Assembly: GCF_002204745.1 (NCBI RefSeq)
Contig: NZ_NIRR01000015.1
Span: forward strand, 29,236-93,235
DNA length: 64,000 bases
Origin: Hymenobacter amundsenii
GTDB taxonomy: Bacteria > Bacteroidota > Bacteroidia > Cytophagales > Hymenobacteraceae
Direction: 5' to 3'
Part shown: piece by piece, positions 32,759 through 41,390 of the stretch
Numbering within the stretch: position 1 is the stretch's first letter
Layout: each line of letters starts with the position of its first letter
The notes under the pieces: generated by a model
Database searches by the model: none
Told to the model about the DNA's origin: nothing
The model's input: only the letters and a program-made list of their open reading frames with translations
Program-made: the position numbers and the translations under genes

Positions 32759-33673
32759 TTACATCACGTAGAAATCCGTATCGGGCGCCGTTACATGGCG
32801 CACGGCCTCGTGGTCGCCAATCATTTGTTTCAAGTTGCGCTCGATGGTTTGGGAGATGATGGTCATGGGGGTATCGGTGGGCTTGTCCTCGAAGGGGTCC
32901 TGCAGGTGGATGGCCATGCGCTCGATCAGGAAGAAAGCCGTGGAGATGGCCAGCACGATCAACACCTCCATGACGCCGAACACGGTGAGTAGCGCGAAGG
33001 GCAACAGCATCACGAAGAAAAACAAGCAGTAGTGCGTGTATAGCGAGTAGGTTACCGGGAACACAGTACTCTTGATTCGCTCACACTTGCCCATCGAATC
33101 GGTCAGCTTGGTCAGCGTCTGGTCGATTTCTACCTGCTGGTAGCTGTTGAGCCAGCCCTGTTGCAGGCCGTAGCGCAAATCTTGGGCGTGGAGCTGCAGC
33201 AGGGCGTTAGGCACGTTTTCGTGCGTCGTGATGAACTTCAGCTCCCGCGCCGACAGGTAGGGCCGGAGTACTTCCAGGTCCATCTTCTTGCGCAGGGACA
33301 TGCCCAGCGCGTAGGGCCAGGCAATCTGGCGGTTGGTTATCCGGGCCTGCCAGCTTTGTACTTCTTCCGATTCGTAAGGAGTTTCCGAGAAGCTGAGCAC
33401 CTGCCGTACCAGGCTCCGGGAATCGTTGACGACGGCCCCCCATACAATGCGCGCCTCCCACCACCGGTCGTAGGCCTGGTTGGACTTAAAGGCCAGCAGC
33501 AGCGACAGTACCGTACCCATAATCATGGGCACACTCAGCGGAATGTCAATTTTGATCAGATGAATATACCGGTCTTCCAGGGCGATGAGGCCGGCATAAA
33601 TGACGACAAAGAGCAATTCCGTTTTTATTCCTTTAAGAATGTAACGCAACGGAATATTGGTTCTCAACAGCAT
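32759..33673 (-). CDS. Bestrophin family ion channel protein
   Basis: A 304-residue bacterial bestrophin (YneE-like) membrane protein. It starts LLRTNIPLRYILKGIKTELL, has the conserved SVPMIMGTVLSLLLAFKSNQAYDRWWEAR segment in two hydrophobic helices, and a second pair of helices around FFVMLLPFALLTVFGVMEVL. The C-terminus has DPFEDKPTDTPM. Bacterial bestrophins form pentameric anion or cation channels. The ATG at 33673 was chosen; a TTG two codons earlier is in frame. It is divergent from the ABC transporter gene, and the 280-base gap presumably holds both promoters. Confidence 0.93.
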   Translation of the reverse strand: MLLRTNIPLRYILKGIKTELLFVVIYAGLIALEDRYIHLIKIDIPLSVPMIMGTVLSLLLAFKSNQAYDRWWEARIVWGAVVNDSRSLVRQVLSFSETPYESEEVQSWQARITNRQIAWPYALGMSLRKKMDLEVLRPYLSARELKFITTHENVPNALLQLHAQDLRYGLQQGWLNSYQQVEIDQTLTKLTDSMGKCERIKSTVFPVTYSLYTHYCLFFFVMLLPFALLTVFGVMEVLIVLAISTAFFLIERMAIHLQDPFEDKPTDTPMTIISQTIERNLKQMIGDHEAVRHVTAPDTDFYVM

Positions 33674-33955
33674 GGGCAAACAATAAAGGCAGAAAATGGC
33701 GGTGATTCGAGTGGGGTCGGGCGGGCCGCGAAAGCCTGCACGGAATCCAATCGGCGCACCCGACCGAAACTATCCGGGCCCGACTTAGGTACTCGCCGGT
33801 TGGGGCCACGGCATAGCAGTAACGTGCTACTAGCCGTAAGGATTCGGCCGACCGCCAGTATGGCACGCCGTATTTAGAAGAAAGCCCGTTTTCAGCATGA
33901 TAAAACCTTCCACCCGGCTCGCGGCTTTTCCTCCGATTCTTTCTTCCCTGATTTT

Positions 33956-35731
33956 ATGAAAATCCTTTTCGCTTACCTGCGGCACTACCGTGGGCTGCTG
34001 GTGCTGGCCTTGCTGCTGGCCGCTATCAACCAGGTTTTTTCCCTACTCGACCCTTATATTTTCCGGCAGATTATTGACCGGCACGTGGTGACAGCTGGGA
34101 CCAACGTGCTTGAAAACGGGTTCTGGACCTTCCTGATGGGCGGGGCCGGCCTACTGATTCTGCAGGCTATGGGCGTGGCCATGGTGAGCCGCATCGCCAA
34201 GAACTTCCAGGATTACTACACCAACGTCATCACCCAGCGCCTCGGAGCCGAGCTCTACTCCGACGGCCTGCGCCATTCCCTGGAATTGCCCTACCAAGTG
34301 TTCGAAGACCAGCGTTCGGGCGAAACCCTGGGTAAGCTCCAGAAGGTGCGCACCGACGTGGAGAAGCTCATTCAGAGCTTCGTCAACATCCTGTTTATCT
34401 CACTGGTGGGCATCGTGTTCGTGACCTGGTACGCCCTGAGCGTGTACTGGCCCATTGCGGTGGTGTACTTCCTCACCATCCCGCTGCTGGGCTCCCTGAG
34501 CCTGTTCCTGAGCAAGCGCATCAAGGTGATTCAGAAGACGATTGTGGCCGAAACCACGGCCTTGGCCGGCTCCACCACCGAGAGCCTGCGCAACATCGAG
34601 CTGATTAAAAGCCTCGGGCTGGCCCAGCAGGAAACCCTGCGCCTGAACGCCACGACCGAGAAAATCCTGAAACTGGAGCTGCGCAAGGTGCGGTATCTGC
34701 GGTCCTTGTCGTTCATTCAGGGCACGTTCGTTAACCTGATGCGCAACGTGATTCTGCTCATGCTGCTGTTTCTGGTGGTGCGCCAGACCATTTCGGTGGG
34801 CGAGTTCTTCTCGTTCTTCATTTACTCGTTCGCCATTTTCGGGCCGCTCCAGGAGATGGGCACCATCATCAACGTGTACCGCGAAACCGAGGCCTCGCTG
34901 GCCAACTACCAGCAGATTCTCGATACGCCCAAGGAGCTCAAGCCGGCCCATCCCAGAGTCATCGACCAGATCGAAACGCTGGAATTCGACGACGTGCATT
35001 TCCAGCACCTCACGGCCAGCACCCCGGCCCTGGCCGGCATTAGCTTCCGCACCAAGCTGGGCGAAACCATTGCCTTCGTGGGGCCTTCGGGCTCGGGCAA
35101 AACCACCCTGGTAAAGCTGCTGGTGGGCCTCTACCCGCCCGCCGCCGGCCAGATTCTCTACAACGGCATCTCCGGCCCCGAACTCGACCTGGACACGCTG
35201 CGGGAGCAAATCGGATTCGTGACCCAGGACACCCAGCTGTTCGCCGGTACCATCCGCGAAAACCTGCGCTTCGTGGCCCCCAACGCCACCGACGCGCAGT
35301 GCCTCGAAGCCCTGCGCCAGGCGGCGGCTGACTCGCTGCTCGCCCGCGCCCCACTGGGCCTCGACACGGTAATCGGCGAAGGCGGCGTGAAGGTTTCGGG
35401 CGGCGAAAAGCAGCGCTTAAGCATTGCGAGGGCCCTGCTGCGCCACCCCACCCTGCTCGTGTTCGATGAGGCCACGTCGGCTCTCGACTCGCTCACGGAG
35501 GAGGAAATCAGCCAGACGGTGCGCGAGTTATCGGGTTCGCGCCAGCACATCACCATCCTCATCGCCCACCGCCTGAGCACCATCCTGCACGCCGACCGCA
35601 TCTTCGTGCTCGAACGCGGCCACGTGGCCGAAGCCGGCCGCCACACCGAGCTGCTAGAGCAGCGCGGCCTCTACTATGCCATGTGGCGCCAGCAAATCGG
35701 CGAACGGCCATTGGCGGCGGTGACTCAGTGA
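33956..35731 (+). CDS. ABC transporter, fused permease/ATPase (exporter type)
   Basis: A homodimer-forming exporter half-transporter of 591 residues. Six helices occupy about residues 1-310. The nucleotide-binding domain starts near 345: Walker A GPSGSGKTT from residue 376, Q-loop GFVTQDTQLF, signature VSGGEKQRLSIARALL, Walker B LLVFDEATSALD, and the H-loop ILIAHRLSTI. Substrates of this MsbA/lipid-multidrug-type group cannot be told from the sequence. It appears to be monocistronic; a large palindromic repeat follows six bases after the stop. Confidence 0.95.
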   Translation: MKILFAYLRHYRGLLVLALLLAAINQVFSLLDPYIFRQIIDRHVVTAGTNVLENGFWTFLMGGAGLLILQAMGVAMVSRIAKNFQDYYTNVITQRLGAELYSDGLRHSLELPYQVFEDQRSGETLGKLQKVRTDVEKLIQSFVNILFISLVGIVFVTWYALSVYWPIAVVYFLTIPLLGSLSLFLSKRIKVIQKTIVAETTALAGSTTESLRNIELIKSLGLAQQETLRLNATTEKILKLELRKVRYLRSLSFIQGTFVNLMRNVILLMLLFLVVRQTISVGEFFSFFIYSFAIFGPLQEMGTIINVYRETEASLANYQQILDTPKELKPAHPRVIDQIETLEFDDVHFQHLTASTPALAGISFRTKLGETIAFVGPSGSGKTTLVKLLVGLYPPAAGQILYNGISGPELDLDTLREQIGFVTQDTQLFAGTIRENLRFVAPNATDAQCLEALRQAAADSLLARAPLGLDTVIGEGGVKVSGGEKQRLSIARALLRHPTLLVFDEATSALDSLTEEEISQTVRELSGSRQHITILIAHRLSTILHADRIFVLERGHVAEAGRHTELLEQRGLYYAMWRQQIGERPLAAVTQ

Positions 35732-35736
35732 TAGTA

Positions 35737-35896
35737 AAGCTGTTTAGAAAGTCCATAGCACGTCATGCTTAATCTGGCATCCGCTTGTCGAAGCGTTTCT
35801 ACCGCTTCGTTGAACGACTGCTACGAAATGGTAGAGATGCTTCGGCTGCGCTCTGCTTCGCTCAGCATGACGTGCTATGGACTTTCTAAACAGCTT
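35737..35896. repeat. Palindromic interspersed repeat with 33-bp perfect arms
   Basis: Arms 35737-35769 and 35864-35896 are exactly complementary (ends AAGCTGTTTAGAAAGTCC / GGACTTTCTAAACAGCTT, inner GTCATGCT / AGCATGAC). The interior carries CGAAGC...ATGGTAGAGATGCTTCGGC, related to the other copies. The outer 18 bases are not shared with other copies, so flanking DNA seems to have been drawn into the palindrome. Confidence 0.92.
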
Positions 35897-35939
35897 CCAT
35901 GCATCGGCCCAGTACCACCTTGCACTGGTAGCCCGTTCG

Positions 35940-36100
35940 CTAGTCCGGCAATTTACCGCCGCCCTTCAGCGTTAGACTCAGGCCAGCTTCCAGGTTTTTT
36001 GGTGCTTGCCGGAATGTAGTTGCGGGGCTTGCTGTTTTCCAATAGCTCAACCTTCGCATTGCCCAGCCAAAATGGCTCGTATTGCCTTAGCAACCGGCCA
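35940..36100 (-). pseudogene. 3' remnant of an unrecognised gene
   Basis: On the minus strand a short stretch reads as convincing protein: EPFWLGNAKVELLENSKPR, then NYIPASTK. After dropping one base in the T6 run at 35995-36000 it continues NLEAGLSLTLKGGGKLPD to a TAG at 35940. It has no start codon and is cut by an upstream TGA. I read it as the last 50 or so codons of a lost gene, with one frame error. The family is not recognised. It shares the 270-base stretch before the metalloprotease gene with otherwise featureless DNA. Confidence 0.45.
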
Positions 36101-36170
36101 ATTCAGGCGTTAGGGCAGCATTCCGGCAAGGTAGTTGCCTTGTTTTACGCGCACTATAGAGGACTTATTC

Positions 36171-37058
36171 ATGACTGATCCACGCTTTTTCCGCCGCTTT
36201 GCCGGGCTACTGCTGGCCGGGTGGCTTTTGCTGGCCGGCTCCGCCGAAGCTCAATCCGGCGGCCAGCGCGACGTACTGCGCGAAATCACCGACGTTGTCG
36301 GCCTTAAGCCCCGGTTTCAGCTGCGGGCCACCAATGAAGTGCAGAACGCGGCCGCCGTGGTCTATGGCGGTCAGCGCTACCTGCTCTACAACCCGCAGTT
36401 CGTAACCGCCGTGAACCGGGCCGGCCGCACCGACTGGGCTGGCATCAGCATTCTGGCCCACGAAATGGGGCATCACCTCAATGGCCACACCTTGCGCGCG
36501 GGCGGCTCGAACCCCACCGACGAGCTGGAAGCCGACGAGTTTTCGGGCTTCGTGCTGCGCAAGATGGGTGCCAGTATGGCCCAGGCTCAGGCCGGCATGG
36601 CCATCGTATCCGACGAGCAGGCCTCTCCAACCCATCCGGGCCGCCAGACCCGCCTCACGGCTATCGGGCAGGGCTGGCAGCGCGCCAGCCAGCAGATTGT
36701 GGCCAGCACCCGTGGAACTGCCCCTTCGGCCGAGCCGGCCATGCTGGCCAGCCGCCCCGCCCCGGCCCCCGTGCGCCAGGTAGCAACCCGCCTGACCGCA
36801 CCGGTGAGCATGCTGGGCAAAATCACGTTCCGCAGCAACCCCAACGAAGATTTCTACGTGACGAGCCGCTTGAGCGTGGTTCATCTCGGCCGCGATGAGC
36901 AGACGGCCGAGGTAGTCGGCCGCCTCACCCGCTCCGAGAGCATCACCTACCCCTACGTTCTCATCGACAGCCAGCAGCGCCGCCTCTACATCAGCCGCTC
37001 GGGTGACATTTTCGACACCCAGGGCCGCCAGGTAGCCCTGCTCACGGACCCATCGTAG
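36171..37058 (+). CDS. Secreted M48-like zinc metalloprotease
   Basis: A 295-residue exported protein with a signal peptide (FAGLLLAGWLLLAGSAEA). The zinc motif ILAHEMGHHLNGHTL gives His97-Glu98...His101, and DELEADEFSGFVL about 20 residues later supplies the third ligand glutamate, as in M48 peptidases. The C-terminal 120 residues contain an Ala/Pro linker and a small beta-domain (KITFRSNPNEDFYVTSRLSV) without a known family. The start at 36171 begins the signal peptide; upstream in-frame codons are unlikely. Substrate unknown, probably periplasmic. Confidence 0.85.
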   Translation: MTDPRFFRRFAGLLLAGWLLLAGSAEAQSGGQRDVLREITDVVGLKPRFQLRATNEVQNAAAVVYGGQRYLLYNPQFVTAVNRAGRTDWAGISILAHEMGHHLNGHTLRAGGSNPTDELEADEFSGFVLRKMGASMAQAQAGMAIVSDEQASPTHPGRQTRLTAIGQGWQRASQQIVASTRGTAPSAEPAMLASRPAPAPVRQVATRLTAPVSMLGKITFRSNPNEDFYVTSRLSVVHLGRDEQTAEVVGRLTRSESITYPYVLIDSQQRRLYISRSGDIFDTQGRQVALLTDPS

Positions 37059-37145
37059 TTTAGAAGTGAGAAAAGGAACGTCGTGCTGAAGAAGGAAGCA
37101 TCTCGCATGCTGATGTTGCAGTATTGATTTGACGTTCTCTCGTAT

Positions 37146-37187
37146 AACGGCCGGTTTCCCGCGGGGGAAGCCGGCCGTTTATCTTTG
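37146..37187 (+). promoter_or_regulatory. Hairpin and -7 motif upstream of the PhzF gene
   Basis: AACGGCCGGTTTCCC / GGGGAAGCCGGCCGTT form a near-perfect stem that could end metalloprotease transcripts. TATCTTTG (37180-37187, exact TAnnTTTG) starts at its base and is 25 bases before the PhzF start codon. Confidence 0.55.
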
Positions 37188-37211
37188 GGCTCATTTACTG
37201 CTTTCTCTTCG

Positions 37212-38111
37212 ATGCCGATTTACCCTTTTCTATTGGTTGATGCCTTTACTGATACGGCCCTGGGTGGTAACCCCTGCGCCGTGGTGCTCGATGCCGACGA
37301 CCTTAGCCCCGACCAGATGCAACGCTTGGCCCGGGAGTTCAACCAGTCGGAAACGGCTTTTGTGCGCCGCTCGGCAGTAGCCGAGTTCGGGGTGCGCTAC
37401 TTTACGCCGGGCGAAGAAATCCCCCTCGCCGGCCACCCCACCATCGCCACCCTCACGGCCCTGCTGCACATTGGCCGCCTGGCCCGCCCCACCGGCCGCC
37501 CCCACGACCTGCACCTGGAGTTGCTCCACGGCCCCGTCGCCATCCGGGTTTCGCCCGCCGAAACCGGTCAGCCGCACTTTATCCGCATGACCCAGCGCCG
37601 CCCCGAGTTCGGGCCTTTGCACGAGCCGGCCGAGGTGCTGCCCCTGTTCGGCCTCACGCCCGCCGACCTGCTGCCCGGCGCCGTCATCCAGACCGTGAGC
37701 ACCGGCACGCCGCAGCTCATGGTTCCGTTGCGTGACGCAGCCACGTTGCGCCGGGCCCATTTGCCTGATCCAGCCGCCCTGAATGCCTACCGCCAGGCCA
37801 GCGGGTTTTTCAGTTCCCACCTGTTCTGCCTCGAAGGGGCCACGCCGGCCGGCACCACTTTCGCCCGCCACCTGTGCACCCCACCCGACCTACCCGAAGA
37901 CCCGGTCACGGGCTCGGCCACTGGCGGCATGGCCGCCTACCTCTGGCACTACGGCCTACTTTCTAACCCCGAATTCGTGGCCGAGCAGGGCCACTGGATG
38001 GGCCGGCCGGGCACAGTGCAGGTAGCGGTGCAGGGCCCGCCCGAGGCCATCGAGGCGGTGCACATCGGCGGCCAGGGCGTGGTAGTGGTGCAGGGCGAAC
38101 TGCGGCTTTGA
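37212..38111 (+). CDS. PhzF family isomerase/epimerase
   Basis: A 299-residue PhzF-fold protein, similar to enzymes that isomerise small acids. The N-terminus has FLLVDAFTDTALGGNPCAVVL, followed by NQSETAFV (with the conserved Glu used in catalysis by PhzF homologues), RYFTPGEEIPLAGHPTIAT, and near the end PEDPVTGSATGGMAAYLW. These are diagnostic. No phenazine genes are adjacent, so a role in phenazine synthesis is not supported; most homologues have unknown substrates. The ATG at 37212 fits the family start better than one nine codons upstream. Confidence 0.92.
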   Translation: MPIYPFLLVDAFTDTALGGNPCAVVLDADDLSPDQMQRLAREFNQSETAFVRRSAVAEFGVRYFTPGEEIPLAGHPTIATLTALLHIGRLARPTGRPHDLHLELLHGPVAIRVSPAETGQPHFIRMTQRRPEFGPLHEPAEVLPLFGLTPADLLPGAVIQTVSTGTPQLMVPLRDAATLRRAHLPDPAALNAYRQASGFFSSHLFCLEGATPAGTTFARHLCTPPDLPEDPVTGSATGGMAAYLWHYGLLSNPEFVAEQGHWMGRPGTVQVAVQGPPEAIEAVHIGGQGVVVVQGELRL

Positions 38112-38137
38112 AGTGGGAAGTTAAGGGCGCTGGCCGG

Positions 38138-38250
38138 TTGTAGAGGCGGGCCTTGTCCCCGCCCGCCGTTGAATGGCTTGCATTGGAGTTGTTCAACGGC
38201 CTGTAATGAAATCGTTCAACGGCGGGCTGGAGCAAGCCCAGCCCCTACAA
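38138..38250. repeat. TTGTAGAGGCGGGC palindromic repeat (second family)
   Basis: Long imperfect inverted repeat with ends TTGTAG / CTACAA and inner GCCCGCCGTTGAA / TTCAACGGCGGGC. A relative lies at 53031-53123. It directly precedes the fpg gene. Confidence 0.75.
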
Positions 38251-38260
38251 AATCCCCCTC

Positions 38261-39091
38261 ATGCCCGAATTACCCGAAGTTGAAACCTACCGCCGCTTCC
38301 TGGATGAATTGGTAGTGGGCCAGACGATTACCGCTTTCGAAGTGCTCGACGCCCACATACTGGGCCTGCCCGAAGACACGCTGCGGCAGGCCTTGGTCGG
38401 CCGCACGATTACCGGCACCAGCCGGCTAGGCAAGAACTGCTTTCTATTGCTTGATGACGGCCGCGCTTTCGTGCTGCACTTCGGTATGAGCGGCGACATT
38501 GGAGCCTACCGCGACGCAGCCGACACGCCCCGCTTCACCCGTGTGGCACTGCACCTCGCCGATTCGGGGTTGCGGGTGGCCTTCATCGACCCACGCAAGT
38601 TTGGGCGCCTCCGGCTGGCCGAAAGCGTAGCCGCCTACCAGCAGGCCAAAAAGCTCGGCCCCGATGCCCTGGAACTCACGGTAGCCGAGCTGACCGCTAA
38701 GCTGGCCAAGCGCAAAACCCTAATCAAGCCCCTGCTCCTCGACCAGCACCTCACGGCCGGCCTGGGCAACTGGATTGTGGACGAGGTGCTGTTCCAGGCC
38801 AAAATCCACCCCGAGCGCATTGCCAACACGCTGACCGCGGCCGAAGTGAAACGCCTGCACGCCGCTATTCAGCTGGTCCTCACCACGGCCATTGCCCAGG
38901 AGGCCACCTACCGGAACTTTCCGGCCGGCTTCCTCATCCACGCCCGCGAGTGGGATGAGTCTGCCACGCCCGGCACCGATGCCCACCAGTTCTGCCCCCG
39001 CCACCCGCGCACACTCATCGAGAAGCAATACGTGGGCGGCCGGGCCACCTACTTTTGCCCCAAGTGCCAGGTATTGGAGTCAATGAAGTAG
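38261..39091 (+). CDS. mutM: Formamidopyrimidine-DNA glycosylase
   Basis: Base-excision repair glycosylase/AP lyase acting on oxidised purines such as 8-oxoguanine. PELPEVETYRR gives the catalytic Pro2 and Glu3, and SRLGKNCFLLL the conserved Lys58. The helix-two-turn-helix is in TAGLGNWIVDEVLFQAKIHP. The C-terminal zinc finger reads QFCPRHPRTLIEKQ ... RATYFCPKC; the second ligand is His instead of Cys, giving Cys-X2-His...Cys-X2-Cys. Its 276 residues are normal. Nei-type glycosylase is a less likely alternative. The start lies right after an interspersed repeat. Confidence 0.94.
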   Translation: MPELPEVETYRRFLDELVVGQTITAFEVLDAHILGLPEDTLRQALVGRTITGTSRLGKNCFLLLDDGRAFVLHFGMSGDIGAYRDAADTPRFTRVALHLADSGLRVAFIDPRKFGRLRLAESVAAYQQAKKLGPDALELTVAELTAKLAKRKTLIKPLLLDQHLTAGLGNWIVDEVLFQAKIHPERIANTLTAAEVKRLHAAIQLVLTTAIAQEATYRNFPAGFLIHAREWDESATPGTDAHQFCPRHPRTLIEKQYVGGRATYFCPKCQVLESMK

Positions 39092-39144
39092 GTGTTCAAT
39101 TTGGTCGACACTGCTGACCCTCGTTTTTCTAAGGGGCACCTAAC

Positions 39145-40176
39145 CTATTCACCCAGCTCGTTGTTCTTCTCCGCAGCTTTTTGGGTGAGTGTAGTGAGCC
39201 ACGACTGGCTGAGGGCCGACTGGCTTTCGTAGCCGAAGCGACGCTCATCGCCCATGAATTCGGCTGGGCCGGGCAGGGCGCGGTTGAGCCAGCTGAGCAC
39301 GTTGGCAGTGGTGCCGGGCAGCAGGCCGTGGAAGGCGGCGAGCAGCTTGGCGGGCAGGCTCAGGATAACTTCGGCCTCGCCGCGGCGGCAGGCATTCCAG
39401 ATTTCACGGCCCGCCCGCTCGGCGTTCATCGACACGGCCGGCAGCGAGTCGGCAATGCTGAAAGCGGCGTACTCCTGCTCGTGCTGGCCCTTGACGATGG
39501 CATTGCGGGGACTGCCAGTACGCAGCAGCCCGGGGCAGACGGTGGTAACCTTGATGCCGTGCTCCAACAGCTCGGCTCGAAAACCTTCGGAAAGGCCCAC
39601 CAGCGCGAATTTGCCGGCGCTGTAAGGCACCAGATGCGGCACGGCCACCTTGCCGCCCACCGAGGCAATGTTCACGATGCGGCCCTCGCCCCGGCGGCGC
39701 ATATCGGGCAGCACGGCTTGCATGGCGTGCAGCGGAGCCCAAAAGTGCACATTGAGCGACTCCTCGTAGTCGCGGATTTCCATGTGGTCGAGCGGCCCGG
39801 CCACGATAACGCCGGCGTTGTTGATGAGCACATCGATACTGCCGAACTGCTGCTGGACTTTGGCCACCATGGCGCGCACTTCGTTGGCGTTGGTGAGGTC
39901 GTGGGCCAGGGCCAGCACCTGGGCCCCGCCCTGGGCCAGCTCTTGGCGGGCACGTTCGAGCTCCTGGGCATCGCGGGCACAGATGGCCACGCGGGCACCC
40001 TCGGCTACGGCCTGGCGGGCCAGAATCAAACCCAATCCGCGCGAGCCGCCCGTGATGAGCACTGTGCGGCCGGCCAGCTCGTAGCTGCCGCGGCGGTTGG
40101 CGTAGAGGGTGGCGGCCAGTAGGGCGGCGGCGCTGGCGGCGGCCACGAGCCAGGAGTTGCGGGTATCAGTTTTCAT
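39145..40176 (-). CDS. Membrane-anchored short-chain dehydrogenase/reductase
   Basis: A 343-residue SDR with an N-terminal hydrophobic anchor (WLVAAASAAALLAATLYA). The Rossmann motif is LITGGSRGLGL, then NNAGV, a serine in VNIASVGG and the YxxxK pair in PYSAGKFALVGLSEG. The extra C-terminal 90 residues include helices PAKLLAAFHGLLPGT and a charged tail ending NNELGE. The anchor and size suggest action on lipophilic substrates, but none can be named. It is unrelated in operon terms to its neighbours; broken gene fragments lie upstream. Confidence 0.9.
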   Translation of the reverse strand: MKTDTRNSWLVAAASAAALLAATLYANRRGSYELAGRTVLITGGSRGLGLILARQAVAEGARVAICARDAQELERARQELAQGGAQVLALAHDLTNANEVRAMVAKVQQQFGSIDVLINNAGVIVAGPLDHMEIRDYEESLNVHFWAPLHAMQAVLPDMRRRGEGRIVNIASVGGKVAVPHLVPYSAGKFALVGLSEGFRAELLEHGIKVTTVCPGLLRTGSPRNAIVKGQHEQEYAAFSIADSLPAVSMNAERAGREIWNACRRGEAEVILSLPAKLLAAFHGLLPGTTANVLSWLNRALPGPAEFMGDERRFGYESQSALSQSWLTTLTQKAAEKNNELGE

Positions 40177-40364
40177 AAGCGGTTGGAATAGCGAGGGGAT
40201 AATAAGCTGTAAGGGATTCGGGGCCTAAAGGTTGCCGGCCGGGCCGGCAGCAACGTAGTTTTTTGGCAATTCCGGGAATATAACCGCCTCCTGAAACGTT
40301 GCAGACAGCAGTTGCCTAAAAACTGGCATCATCTTTACTACCCCGCCCTCCTGCCCGGGGGCCT

Positions 40365-40372
40365 TACCTTTG
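40365..40372 (+). promoter_or_regulatory. -7 promoter motif TACCTTTG
   Basis: Exact TAnnTTTG match 57 bases before the start of a truncated secreted-protein gene, which suggests that gene once was expressed. Confidence 0.5.
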
Positions 40373-40429
40373 CCCCACCACCTATCCGGCCTCAGCCGCC
40401 GGCTTTCTTCGTTCCGTCTTCTTCTGCTT

Positions 40430-40519
40430 ATGAAAGCGCTTTTGTTCGCCGCCCTGCTCACCCTCACCGCCGCCCCCGCCCTGCAGGCCCAGACCGCCGC
40501 CCGCCGCTCAGTCAGGTAG
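40430..40519 (+). pseudogene. 5' stub of a secreted protein gene
   Basis: Only 29 codons: MKALLFAALLTLTAAPALQA is a complete signal peptide ending before QTAARRS, after which the frame runs into reversed sequence of another gene and stops. A promoter motif lies upstream. The rest of the gene is missing. I read it as one side of a rearrangement junction near 40503. Confidence 0.6.
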
Positions 40520-40587
40520 GGGCCAAATTTCTTCCAGGGGGTGGTCAGGGCGTTGGCTTCGGCCAGCCGCAGTTGTTCGTGCGTCAT
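40503..40587 (-). pseudogene. 5' stub of a glucosidase gene
   Basis: On the minus strand, MTHEQLRLAEANA followed by TTPWKKFGPYLTER matches the start of GH63-like (MGH1-type) glucosidases as I know them from this group, where a WGTVREDYS-like segment would follow. Here the sequence departs after about 28 codons at the same point where the opposite signal-peptide stub ends. The remainder of the enzyme is absent. Identification rests on this short peptide and is moderate. Confidence 0.5.
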
Positions 40588-40801
40588 AAAAAGAATCGGG
40601 CCGGCCACCGGCCGCCGGTTCAGGAAACCAAAAATCGGGCCCTGTTAAGCCGGCAAAGATACTGGGTTACCGGTTACCCGCTATTGAGGAGCCGGCAACC
40701 GGGTAACTGAACACTGATATTACTGGTTGCAGCTCACTGAAAGCCTACTTATATTTCCCTATATATTACGGCCCGCCCACTAACCTGCTATTAAGCTATC
40801 C

Positions 40802-41359
40802 ATGAAAGTATTCTTCCTTTTCCTGCTCCTGTTTATTGCAACTGGCCCCGCAACGCGGGCGCAGGCCTGCCGGCAAGTCGAAATTGCAGTTACGCCAGTG
40901 CAAAAAAAGGTACTGCGGGAATACATTACGCAGTGCCGCCGGGGTCGGTATTTTGTGGAAGACAAAGGCTTGGTGAAGTTGGTGGCCTACCAGAATGCCG
41001 CCGGGCAGCAAGTCTGGCAGCTGGTAGCCTTGATTGACGACCGGTATCAGGCCAACCCAGCAACGGCCTACAGCCTGTTTGGCAACGATGTAATCCTGGT
41101 ATACCAAGCCGATAGCCTGGGGAATATTAGTGAGCGGCCGGCCCCCGACAAACAGGCCGCCAACGCCATTCTGACGCCTATTGTGGCCAGCCGCACCTAC
41201 CGGCAACCGCTGATTACCGAGAGCTTCGTAGACGTGCCCAAGGCTGACGGCGGCACGCGGAAAGTACCGACCCGAACTGTAATTGGTGGCAACTATTGGA
41301 ACAGCCAGAAAATTCTGTTCTACCCGGATGGCACATATAAAGTCCTCATCGGGGTATAA
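40802..41359 (+). CDS. Secreted protein of unknown function
   Basis: A 185-residue protein with a signal peptide (VFFLFLLLFIATGPATRA) and no family I recognise. The mature part has a single Cys near its start, alternating hydrophobic and charged stretches (RYFVEDKGLVKLVAYQNAAG; AYSLFGNDVILVYQADSLG) that look like beta-strands, and a C-terminal KILFYPDGTYKVLIGV strand. It is probably a periplasmic or surface beta-rich domain. It is an isolated gene convergent with the sterol-desaturase-like gene. Confidence 0.75.
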   Translation: MKVFFLFLLLFIATGPATRAQACRQVEIAVTPVQKKVLREYITQCRRGRYFVEDKGLVKLVAYQNAAGQQVWQLVALIDDRYQANPATAYSLFGNDVILVYQADSLGNISERPAPDKQAANAILTPIVASRTYRQPLITESFVDVPKADGGTRKVPTRTVIGGNYWNSQKILFYPDGTYKVLIGV

Positions 41360-41390
41360 TCGCACCTGCCACTACAGCCACCAGTTTCCC

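Noticed and set aside
37212..38111. Phenazine biosynthesis cluster suggested by PhzF
   Set aside because: PhzF-fold proteins are common outside phenazine pathways, and no other phz gene is present.
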